From ZLKRG08 sp046094385 (GTDB taxonomy: Bacteria; Actinomycetota; Actinomycetes; Nanopelagicales; Nanopelagicaceae), in NCBI GenBank assembly GCA_046094385.1, contig JBJTHJ010000097.1:1-14559 (forward strand): a stretch of 14,559 bases of DNA. The letters are read 5' to 3'. Positions within the stretch are counted from its first letter, which is position 1; each line of letters starts with the position of its first letter. This document shows positions 1-5,883 of the stretch, one piece after another. The translations under genes and the position numbers were made by a program. Below the pieces are notes generated by a model. It was given only the letters and a program-made list of their open reading frames with translations. It did not search any database and was not told the DNA's origin.

Positions 1-219
1 CATGATGAAGTACCTAAATTGCTGCAACTGCTCTACCTAGGAGACCAGAGAAGCTTAAAAAGCACCCCATCTATAAAAGATCTAGAGAGAACTGAGGAAA
101 AGACCTATCAGATTGGTGAGGATATCAAAACTTCGCTTACAAAGGATTATTGGCCAACTCAAAAAAGCAGACTATGCGATTGGTGTAGCTTTAAAAGCAT
201 CTGTCCGGCATTTAACTAA
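1..219 (+). CDS. RecB-family exonuclease, C-terminal fragment (5' end outside window)
   Basis: The frame is open from base 1 and ends at TAA 217-219, giving the last 72 codons of a longer gene. The end of the protein reads LCDWCSFKSICPAFN, with cysteines encoded at 175-177, 184-186 and 202-204 (C-x2-C-x5-C). This is the typical C-terminal cysteine cluster of actinobacterial RecB-like PD-(D/E)XK nucleases (AddB/Cas4-like), where three such cysteines and one further upstream hold a 4Fe-4S cluster. The catalytic core would lie before base 1 and cannot be seen, so the nuclease assignment rests on this tail alone. A TTG at 19 could be read as a start, but it is internal to the frame. The gene converges on the HAD gene with only 2 bp between the stops and no room for a conventional terminator. 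Confidence 0.72.
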   Translation, partial: HDEVPKLLQLLYLGDQRSLKSTPSIKDLERTEEKTYQIGEDIKTSLTKDYWPTQKSRLCDWCSFKSICPAFN

Positions 220-221
220 TT

Positions 222-899
222 TTAAAACCATTGTCCATAGTATTCTTGTAACTGTTCGATAGAGAGTTCCTCAAGTGAATGTATTACTCGAGTTTGATCA
301 TCTTCATCGATTTTAACCAAATGAGGCACCGCAATTACTCTGGCCCCACTTGCTCGAGCGGCGGTTACTCCAGTCATTGAATCCTCTAAAATCAACGAAT
401 TTCTGATCGATGCACCCATTAGCTTGGCAGCCAGTAAGTATCCTTCTGGATCTGGCTTGGTTCTCATGACATCATCTGCGGAGATAGTGATTTGAAAAGG
501 CATGGGTTCGATGAACTTATCTATATGAGTTAGCGCAGCATCGACTATAGATCTGGGGCTTGCCGATACGAGCGCAAGTGGCATCTTCAATACCGCTAAT
601 TTTTCTATCAACTCTCGCGCCCCTGGCATAAATTCTGCATGGGTACGGACCTTCTCAGTCATTAACTCCACCAACCGTCGATGAAAATATGGTCCGCTCT
701 CTGCGCCTTCGGTGAGATCTGACATGTACTGGCCAACCTTGGATAACGGGCCACCTAGACAGTAAGCCTGGTCCTCGATCGTCCATTGATACCCGTACTC
801 TCCGGTCAACTCTTGTTCAGCCAAGAGCCACTGTGGTTCAGAATTTATGGTTAATCCATCCATATCAAAAAGGATGGCTTCGAAGAACTTTTTCGTCAT
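222..899 (-). CDS. HAD-superfamily phosphatase (subfamily IA, sugar-phosphatase-like)
   Basis: This 225-residue protein has all four HAD motifs in order. Motif I is FDMDG with nucleophile D12 and acid/base D14. Motif II is VSAS with S112. Motif III is K148 in TKPD, and motif IV is LEDS with E172/D173. Residues about 17-90 form the helical cap expected for subfamily IA. The nearest relatives by pattern are 2-deoxyglucose-6-phosphatase / hexitol-phosphatase and beta-phosphoglucomutase-like enzymes. A cytosolic phosphomonoesterase acting on a small sugar phosphate is likely, but the substrate cannot be read from sequence. The start ATG (897-899) has no Shine-Dalgarno-like sequence. A minus-strand -10 box (TACGGT, 917-912) lies 12 nt upstream, so the leader would be about 6 nt. 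It diverges from the PAC2 gene across 28 bp. Confidence 0.9.
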   Translation of the reverse strand: MTKKFFEAILFDMDGLTINSEPQWLLAEQELTGEYGYQWTIEDQAYCLGGPLSKVGQYMSDLTEGAESGPYFHRRLVELMTEKVRTHAEFMPGARELIEKLAVLKMPLALVSASPRSIVDAALTHIDKFIEPMPFQITISADDVMRTKPDPEGYLLAAKLMGASIRNSLILEDSMTGVTAARASGARVIAVPHLVKIDEDDQTRVIHSLEELSIEQLQEYYGQWF

Positions 900-911
900 C
901 TGGGCAAGGTT

Positions 912-921
912 ACCGTAGGGT
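912..921. promoter_or_regulatory. Bidirectional promoter: two overlapping -10 boxes sharing TA
   Basis: The 28-bp gap between the HAD and PAC2 start codons contains TAGGGT on the plus strand (916-921) and TACGGT on the minus strand (917-912). Both fit the actinobacterial -10 consensus TAnnnT, and they share the TA at 916-917. TAGGGT ends 6 nt before the PAC2 ATG, which places the expected transcription start at or next to the start codon. No clear -35 hexamer is seen in either direction. Confidence 0.55.
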
Positions 922-927
922 GTTCTT

Positions 928-1788
928 ATGCAGTTTCATGAAGTGCCAGCTGCCAGAGCGGCCGCTAAACCAAGAAGCCCGATAGCAATCTGCGCCTTCA
1001 ATGGCTGGAACGATGCAGGTGAATCAGCAACCGGAACCATAACTCATCTGATGAATCATTGCTCAGCTCATCTTGTTGCGCAAATGCAATCAGAAGATTT
1101 TTATGATTATCAACAAATTAGACCAACTATTTTTATGGATAATTCGCAAATCAGACGGATAACTTGGCCAAATACTCACATCTATTTAGTAGATGACTTA
1201 CATGCCGAAAGAGATTTCGTTTTTGTAATAGGGCCTGAACCATCATTTAAGTGGCAGGCTTTCACGGATGAACTAATAGATTTATTTGAAGATCTGGGAG
1301 TTGAGTTGGTGATAACACTTGGCTCTCTTCTTGCCGATACCCCACACACTAGGCCGATCTCTATTACCGGTAGCAGCACCGATTTGGAGCTATCTAAAAG
1401 ATTCAGTTACCAACCAAGTAGGTATGAAGGTCCGACTGGAATTGTCGGTGTGCTGCAGAGCAGAGCGCAAGAACGTGAGCTGGCGGCGATATCTTTATGG
1501 GCGGCCATACCTCACTATGCAGCTAGCGCACCGTCACCTAAGGCCACACTTGCCTTAATTGAGGAGCTAGGTGAACTTGTGGAGAGAGAGTTACCCATAG
1601 GCGATCTTGCTGAGGCTTCAAAAGCTTGGGAGATAGCCGTCTCTCAACTTGCTGAGGAAGATGCAGAAATAAGTGAATATGTAAAGCAATTAGAGGTTGA
1701 TAAAGATGATAGCGATTTTGAAGAAACCACGGGCGATGAATTAGCAAAAGAATTTGAACGATACTTAAGAAAGCAGAAGGATAATTAG
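928..1788 (+). CDS. PAC2-family protein (proteasome-assembly-chaperone-like fold)
   Basis: The 286-residue protein matches the actinobacterial PAC2 family (like Rv2125). An N-terminal AFNGWNDAGESATG segment (about 23-36) is followed by a GSLLADTPHTRP stretch (132-143), a YEGPTGIVG stretch (166-174), and a charged C-terminal helix ending in DELAKEFERYLRKQ. The fold is shared with archaeal and eukaryotic proteasome assembly chaperones. In actinobacteria the biochemical role is not established, and no proteasome gene lies in this window. It is probably cytosolic, as no signal peptide or membrane segment is seen. ATG 928 was chosen because a TAGGGT -10 box ends exactly 6 nt upstream and no Shine-Dalgarno sequence is present, which fits a leaderless mRNA. 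It converges with mshC. A tool that reads only its annotated stop would leave 154 bp between them, but most of that is the mshC tail. Confidence 0.88.
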   Translation: MQFHEVPAARAAAKPRSPIAICAFNGWNDAGESATGTITHLMNHCSAHLVAQMQSEDFYDYQQIRPTIFMDNSQIRRITWPNTHIYLVDDLHAERDFVFVIGPEPSFKWQAFTDELIDLFEDLGVELVITLGSLLADTPHTRPISITGSSTDLELSKRFSYQPSRYEGPTGIVGVLQSRAQERELAAISLWAAIPHYAASAPSPKATLALIEELGELVERELPIGDLAEASKAWEIAVSQLAEEDAEISEYVKQLEVDKDDSDFEETTGDELAKEFERYLRKQKDN

Positions 1789-1819
1789 AGATATCTTCTA
1801 AATTTATTATAAATTGATA

Positions 1820-1942
1820 CTAAATTGATTCGAGTTTTACCCCCAGCAGTATGTCTAATACTTGTAGCAAACCATCCCTATCTCCTCCACTACCTTCCAT
1901 TGAAACCCACTCGTTTATCGAAGTGATAGCGGTAGAGGTATC
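1820..1942 (-). pseudogene. mshC: Detached 3' tail of mshC, in frame behind a premature TGA
   Basis: Directly after the TGA at 1945-1943 the same minus-strand frame stays open for 40 codons and stops at TAG 1822-1820. The translation, beginning DTSTAITSINEWV and ending LLQVLDILLGVKLESI, matches the expected MshC/CysRS-like C-terminus: the D-D-L-D-T-P helix start, an Ala/Trp-containing helix, and a closing LLG-x-L. With it, the protein would be 411 residues including the stop position, the normal MshC length (about 410). The stop sits where the family normally has leucine, and TTA to TGA is one base change. I read 1820-3055 as one gene interrupted by a stop codon. Whether it is a sequencing error, a real mutation or readthrough cannot be told here. 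Confidence 0.8.
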
Positions 1943-3055
1943 TCAATCATTGGAGAATGAGAGGTGTATCTTCTCGATCAAATTCTCGGTAGCTGGAATT
2001 TGTGTAGCATCCAATTTAGCTTTCAATCTCTCGATCTCTAGAGCTGCCACCTCAGTCTCGCCTCTACTCCACATGTAATCTTCGCGATAATGTCGTTTTA
2101 GGAGCGCCCAACGAATAGTCATGGGATGCACACCGGAAGCTAGAAGTTTGGAGATGAAGACCAAATTCCCTTTGGATTTACTCATCTTCTCACCATCTAA
2201 GCCGATCATTCCCGCATGAACGAAGGCTCTTGCAAGCTTCTTGCCTGTTAAAGCTCGAACTTGAGAAGCGGACATTTCATGATGGGGAAAGATCAGATCG
2301 CTACCGCCGCCTTGGATATCCAAAATTGAATCAGTGTTGGAATCTGTTTGCGCGAACTTTAATGCGATTGCAGCACATTCGATATGCCAACCTGGGCGTC
2401 CGGCACCGAATGGTGCATTCCAAGAAGGTTCATCTGGTCGTTTGGCTAGCCATAGAAGCGCATCAAGTGGATCCTGCTTACCGGATCTCTTTGGATCTCC
2501 ACCGCGTTCAGCAAATATCTCAAGCATTTCTCCACGATCTAAATGTGATTCAAAACCAAAATTCAGATCTTTACTAATTTTAAAATATGAGTCATGCTCC
2601 ACTTGGTAGACCCAGCCACGCTCTTGTAGCTTCTGAATAGCAGTGATCACCTCAGGGATCGCTGCGACCGCTCCCTCGTAGTGGGCAGGAGGAATTATTC
2701 GCAACGCCTCCATATCGGATCTAAAAAGATCTATTTGCGATGTAGCAAGTGTTTGCCAATCAACTCCATCCCGATTGGCTCTCTCAAGCAATGGATCATC
2801 TATGTCGGTAATGTTTTGAATATAGTTTATATTTGCACCTTGGCTGCGCCAGTATCGAATCAAGATATCAAATGTTAGATAGGTGGCGGCATGTCCTAGG
2901 TGCGTAGCGTCATAGGGGGTGATGCCACAAACATAGATTTGATATTGGTTTTTGATTGGAAATTCGACCAATGTTTGCTTATCAGTTGAGAATACCTTAA
3001 GCGGTCTCTTTGGAAATGGGAAACTAGGAAGTTCCACATCAGCCCAACTATGCAT
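1943..3055 (-). CDS. mshC: Mycothiol ligase MshC (Cys--GlcN-Ins ligase), prematurely stopped
   Basis: MshC joins cysteine to GlcN-myo-inositol (ATP-dependent, via Cys-AMP), the penultimate step of mycothiol synthesis in the cytosol. The first residues (MHSWADVELPSFP) match the family start. The CysRS-like catalytic core is complete: CGITPYDATHLGHA (43-56) with zinc ligand C43 and HLGH 52-55, GWHIEC with C227, FPHHE with H258/H259, and the KMSKS loop at 290-294. The reading stops at TGA 1945-1943 after 370 codons. Family members are about 410 residues, and the missing C-terminal helices are encoded in the same frame down to 1820. The start has an excellent -10 box (TATACT, 3067-3062) 6 nt upstream, so the gene may have its own leaderless promoter besides read-through from SCO1664 (48-bp gap). 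It is clearly distinct from CysRS by the short insert-free N-terminus and family start. Confidence 0.92.
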   Translation of the reverse strand: MHSWADVELPSFPFPKRPLKVFSTDKQTLVEFPIKNQYQIYVCGITPYDATHLGHAATYLTFDILIRYWRSQGANINYIQNITDIDDPLLERANRDGVDWQTLATSQIDLFRSDMEALRIIPPAHYEGAVAAIPEVITAIQKLQERGWVYQVEHDSYFKISKDLNFGFESHLDRGEMLEIFAERGGDPKRSGKQDPLDALLWLAKRPDEPSWNAPFGAGRPGWHIECAAIALKFAQTDSNTDSILDIQGGGSDLIFPHHEMSASQVRALTGKKLARAFVHAGMIGLDGEKMSKSKGNLVFISKLLASGVHPMTIRWALLKRHYREDYMWSRGETEVAALEIERLKAKLDATQIPATENLIEKIHLSFSND

Positions 3056-3061
3056 TGTGCG

Positions 3062-3067
3062 AGTATA
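3062..3067 (-). promoter_or_regulatory. -10 box (TATACT) for leaderless mshC mRNA
   Basis: On the minus strand TATACT is followed by 6 nt and then the mshC ATG. It is the closest match to TATAAT among the start-proximal boxes in the window. No Shine-Dalgarno sequence and no convincing -35 are seen. Transcription would start at the A of ATG or within 1-2 nt of it. Confidence 0.55.
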
Positions 3068-3103
3068 ACTTAAGTGAAAACAAGGAATTCAACTGAAGAA
3101 ATT

Positions 3104-3760
3104 CTAGAAAGGTGGCCAGGGTATAGCTGGCCAATCAGTTGGCGGTAAGGGAAATTTACCAATTAAGATCAAGTTCTCTATGCGTTGATGCAAGGCATAG
3201 ATCTCTGATTCACTCAGCAGTTCTCTTAGTTCACATCTAAAACTCTTTAGCGCTGAGATCTCTTCTGATGTCAATGGCATATCTGCAAATTGCCACAAAA
3301 CCGTTCTGAGCTTGTATTCTTGATGAAAAGTGACTCCATGGTCGCAACCAAATACTTTGCCATCCTTGAAAAGTAAGTGTCCTATCTTTCGATCGGTATT
3401 ATTTATGACCGCATCTAATAGCGCGATCTTTCTCAACTCTGATGAGTTCTCAAGGTAACGCTCACCAACATCCTCTACGTCCTCGATCCATAATTGAACC
3501 GAACCAATTCCGTATGGTCCATCTCTTAGAATGGTCTTTGGTACACAGCAGAGATTTAACGCTTCGCTTACTTTGTAAGCTGCTACCTCACGAGATGCCA
3601 AATTTCCATCCGGAAAATCCCAAAGTGGACGTTCACCAGCAATTGGTTTATAAATTGCGCGATTTGTATCTATCTTGCAGAACAAAGATGCATTTGAAGC
3701 CTGAACCAGGCGACCAATAATCTCTATTTCGGCATCTTGTAAATTATCTGCGGTATCCAT
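3104..3760 (-). CDS. SCO1664-family protein (PI3/PI4-kinase-like fold)
   Basis: This 218-residue protein belongs to the actinobacterial SCO1664 family (like Rv2133c), distantly related to PI3/PI4-kinase and HipA-type kinases. The expected ATP-site elements are visible: YKPIAGERPLWDFP with a candidate ATP-binding lysine K38, the catalytic-loop-like DAVINNTDRK (116-125), and the metal-binding-like CDHGVTFH with D140. The C-terminal signature PAIPWPPF is intact. The segment between QLWIED (about 94) and LRKIALLDAV is short compared with my memory of larger relatives of about 250 residues. The substrate is unknown, and a kinase or pseudokinase role is an inference. The start ATG overlaps the DUF3090 stop by 17 nt, which suggests translational coupling. 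mshC lies 48 bp downstream. Confidence 0.85.
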   Translation of the reverse strand: MDTADNLQDAEIEIIGRLVQASNASLFCKIDTNRAIYKPIAGERPLWDFPDGNLASREVAAYKVSEALNLCCVPKTILRDGPYGIGSVQLWIEDVEDVGERYLENSSELRKIALLDAVINNTDRKIGHLLFKDGKVFGCDHGVTFHQEYKLRTVLWQFADMPLTSEEISALKSFRCELRELLSESEIYALHQRIENLILIGKFPLPPTDWPAIPWPPF

Positions 3761-4274
3761 TGGCTCTCGGACAGAGATGGCCCTCTCGATTTATGGGTAA
3801 AGCACAGAAGGGGCAAGGTGCGCGGCCAGCTGCTACTACCCTTCTTGCAAGTTGCACGAAATTGTTTGCAATATCGGGACTTAAATAGATTTTGAATAAG
3901 AGTGGACCTTCCTCCAACTCATCTGTCTCCGATATCAATTCGTTTGAAGCTTCTGAGAATTCTTGTAGGTCAAGTAGTAGCTGTTCAGTGTCCGGCAACC
4001 ACACGATTCCGATGACACCAATTTGGAACTCTGGTATCAAAGGTACTTCAAGATTTATAGGTATGATATTTTCAAATCTATAATCTGCCGCTTTTAACTC
4101 TCCGATTAAAAGTGCAATCCGATCCGCCAAGGCAATGACTTGCCCTTTTTCGATAGCAAAGCTGTGAATTCCGGAGTGGTACTTAGCCTGTAAGAAGAAC
4201 TCACGCTCACCGGGCTGACCGATAGTACCTACTATGAAACTCTCGACTGGATCTAGTCTACGTACACGATTCAT
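3744..4274 (-). CDS. DUF3090-family protein with C-terminal zinc ribbon
   Basis: The 176-residue protein matches DUF3090 (like Rv2134c): an N-terminal region opening with VESFIVGTIGQPGEREFFLQA, an acidic middle (about 105-123), and a conserved end CPFCALPINREGHLCPRANGYRR. C154, C157, H166 and C168 are arranged as a likely zinc-binding knuckle. The fold and biochemical function are not established. Its constant pairing with the SCO1664 kinase-like protein and the phosphomutase suggests a shared pathway or complex. Its ATG overlaps the upstream phosphatase stop as ATGA (4274-4271), and its own end overlaps the SCO1664 start by 17 nt, so the three are almost certainly one transcript with coupled translation. 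No strong Shine-Dalgarno sequence is seen before it, consistent with coupling. Confidence 0.87.
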   Translation of the reverse strand: MNRVRRLDPVESFIVGTIGQPGEREFFLQAKYHSGIHSFAIEKGQVIALADRIALLIGELKAADYRFENIIPINLEVPLIPEFQIGVIGIVWLPDTEQLLLDLQEFSEASNELISETDELEEGPLLFKIYLSPDIANNFVQLARRVVAAGRAPCPFCALPINREGHLCPRANGYRR

Positions 4275-4867
4275 ATCAGAAGCTCTGAAATTTTAGAACT
4301 AGTGTCATTAACCTTAATTACACGATAATCATTGCCATTTTTCTCAATGATACTGAAACTCGCGTTATCGATAGTAATTTTATCTATGTTGTTTAGATGA
4401 GTTCCGAGCGCATGTAATAGAATCACTTTGACTACATCTGCATGGGTTGAGATCAATACATTCTTTGAATTCTTTTTTAGATAAAGATCTAATCCAAGAA
4501 GCGCTCTGGTCTGTACTTCTGGGAGAGTTTCGCCGTCAGGGAAACGAACTGAAGCAGGATGCTTATGAATCTCTCTCCATGACCTATTTCTGCTAAGTGC
4601 GCTCATGCGCTTACCAGTCCAGCGGCCATAGTCGACCTCTTGAAATTCGTCGACTAATTCCGGATCCAAAGGCCTAATCGTTTCGATGCAACGTTCTAAG
4701 GGGCTGGATATAACTTGATCAAAATTCGCCTTAACGAGCCGATCCTTTAGAGCCTCACGTTGCTGTTCGCCCTTTTGTGATAGCGAAATATTCTCAAGGC
4801 GACCTGCCAGAATGCCTTTGGCATTGGCGGTGGAATGTGCGTGACGTAACAGAAATATCCTGGACAT
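4271..4867 (-). CDS. Histidine-phosphatase-superfamily protein, MSMEG_4193-type putative phosphomutase
   Basis: The 198-residue protein carries the histidine phosphatase (phosphoglycerate-mutase-like) signature. LLRHAHST gives R8 and the phospho-acceptor H9, SSPLERC gives R59, EVDYGRW (77-83) supplies the acidic region, and STHADVV supplies the second histidine H142. The usual RHGxT/S appears here as RHAHS, as in the MSMEG_4193 family (Rv2135c-like). Phosphatase or mutase activity on a small phosphorylated metabolite is expected; the true substrate is unknown. It is the first gene of the minus-strand block and its TGA overlaps the DUF3090 ATG, which also shows TGA working as a normal stop in this genome. 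ATG 4867 has no Shine-Dalgarno sequence. A minus-strand TAACCT (4882-4877) lies 9 nt upstream, giving a leader of only a few nucleotides. Confidence 0.88.
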   Translation of the reverse strand: MSRIFLLRHAHSTANAKGILAGRLENISLSQKGEQQREALKDRLVKANFDQVISSPLERCIETIRPLDPELVDEFQEVDYGRWTGKRMSALSRNRSWREIHKHPASVRFPDGETLPEVQTRALLGLDLYLKKNSKNVLISTHADVVKVILLHALGTHLNNIDKITIDNASFSIIEKNGNDYRVIKVNDTSSKISELLI

Positions 4868-4876
4868 GAGAGCGAA

Positions 4877-4882
4877 AGGTTA
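4877..4882 (-). promoter_or_regulatory. Probable -10 box (TAACCT) for the phosphomutase-DUF3090-SCO1664 operon
   Basis: TAACCT on the minus strand fits TAnnnT and ends 9 nt before the ATG, so the leader would be about 2-3 nt. It sits in the 71-bp divergent gap shared with the aldo/keto reductase. No clear -35 is seen. Confidence 0.4.
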
Positions 4883-4904
4883 ATGCAATTACTCTGCCTT
4901 CGCT

Positions 4905-4910
4905 TAGGGT
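4905..4910 (+). promoter_or_regulatory. Probable -10 box (TAGGGT) for the aldo/keto reductase
   Basis: TAGGGT fits TAnnnT and is identical to the box before PAC2. It ends 28 nt before the ATG, which predicts a leader of about 22 nt. That leader contains a purine-rich AAAGGA (4921-4926) and GGGG (4928-4931) as possible ribosome binding sites. Unlike several neighbours, this gene looks leadered. Confidence 0.4.
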
Positions 4911-4938
4911 TTGATGGTACAAAGGATGGGGCCACCAA

Positions 4939-5883
4939 ATGGAGTTACGTAGAGCTGGTAGCACTGGTTTAAGCCTCTCCCGCCTTGGACTTGGCACCAT
5001 GACCTGGGGTCGAGACACAGATGAACATGAGGCAGCAGATCAAGCAAGGGCCTTTATGGAAGCGGGCGGAAATTTCATTGACACCGCCGCTGTTTATGGC
5101 GCAGGTGATTCAGAAAAAGTTATTGGTGGGCTGATTGGTTCACTCTTTAAAAGAGATGAAATGGTGATTGCCACTAAAGCCGGGATTACCTTTGCCGATG
5201 GTTTAAGAACAGTCGACACATCCAGAAGCGCACTTTTAAACGAGCTAGATTCATCTTTAAAGCGTTTAGGTACAGATTATGTAGATTTATGGCAGGTTCA
5301 TACTTGGGATGAAAAAACTCCGCTTGAAGATACGCTCTCAGCTTTAGATACTGCTTATCAAAGCGGGAAGGCTCGATATGTTGGTATCAGCAATTTCTCA
5401 GGCTGGCAGAGCGCCAGAGCTGTCACTTTTCAAAGTTCGATTGCCACTAAAGCGCCAATTGCTACGACTCAAAATGAATACTCTCTACTCAATCGCCAAG
5501 TTGAGAATGAAGTTCTCCCTTGTGCAAATCAGTTGAATATTGGGTTCCTGGCATGGTCACCACTTGGTCGAGGTGTGCTTACCGGTAAATATAGAAATGG
5601 CACTCCGTCAGATTCACGTGGTGCCAGTCCGCACTTTGCTGCCTTCGTCGAGAACTATTTGGATGATAGAGGTAAGCGCATCGTGGAAGCGGTGCAGGTG
5701 GCAGCTGACGGTCTTGGATATTCCCCTCTTGAAGTTGCGCTGGCCTGGGTTAGAGATAGCGTTGGCGTAACTAGCTCCATCGTCGGTGCTAGAACGGGTG
5801 CACAACTTCGGGGAATTTTAAGAAGCGAAGAGGTCGTTCTTCCAAGCGTGGTACGGGATGCTTTAAACGATGTTAGCTGTTAA
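4939..5883 (+). CDS. Aldo/keto reductase (NADPH-dependent oxidoreductase)
   Basis: The 314-residue TIM-barrel protein carries the aldo/keto reductase tetrad D48, Y53, K80 and H121, visible in NFIDTAAVYGAGDSE, VIATKAG and LWQVHTWD. The C-terminal cofactor-binding strand and loop (SSIVGARTGAQL, 279-290) supports NADPH use. It resembles the AKR11/AKR12-like group (general stress protein 69, YghZ-like), typical reducers of aldehydes and ketones in the cytosol. The physiological substrate is unknown. The full-length start (MELRRAGSTGLSLSRLGLGTMTWG) is the classic N-terminal hairpin of the family, which confirms ATG 4939. It diverges from the phosphomutase across 71 bp. Its last 11 bp overlap the end of the convergent M20 peptidase gene. 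Confidence 0.93.
   Translation: MELRRAGSTGLSLSRLGLGTMTWGRDTDEHEAADQARAFMEAGGNFIDTAAVYGAGDSEKVIGGLIGSLFKRDEMVIATKAGITFADGLRTVDTSRSALLNELDSSLKRLGTDYVDLWQVHTWDEKTPLEDTLSALDTAYQSGKARYVGISNFSGWQSARAVTFQSSIATKAPIATTQNEYSLLNRQVENEVLPCANQLNIGFLAWSPLGRGVLTGKYRNGTPSDSRGASPHFAAFVENYLDDRGKRIVEAVQVAADGLGYSPLEVALAWVRDSVGVTSSIVGARTGAQLRGILRSEEVVLPSVVRDALNDVSC

Noticed and set aside
1943..1945. TGA in mshC read as selenocysteine or as a genome-wide Trp codon
   Set aside because: The family has leucine at this place, no SECIS-like hairpin is evident after it, TGG is used for Trp throughout, and TGA ends the phosphomutase gene.
2230..2577. 115-residue open frame antisense to mshC
   Set aside because: It lies wholly inside the conserved catalytic core of mshC on the other strand and has no plausible start signal.
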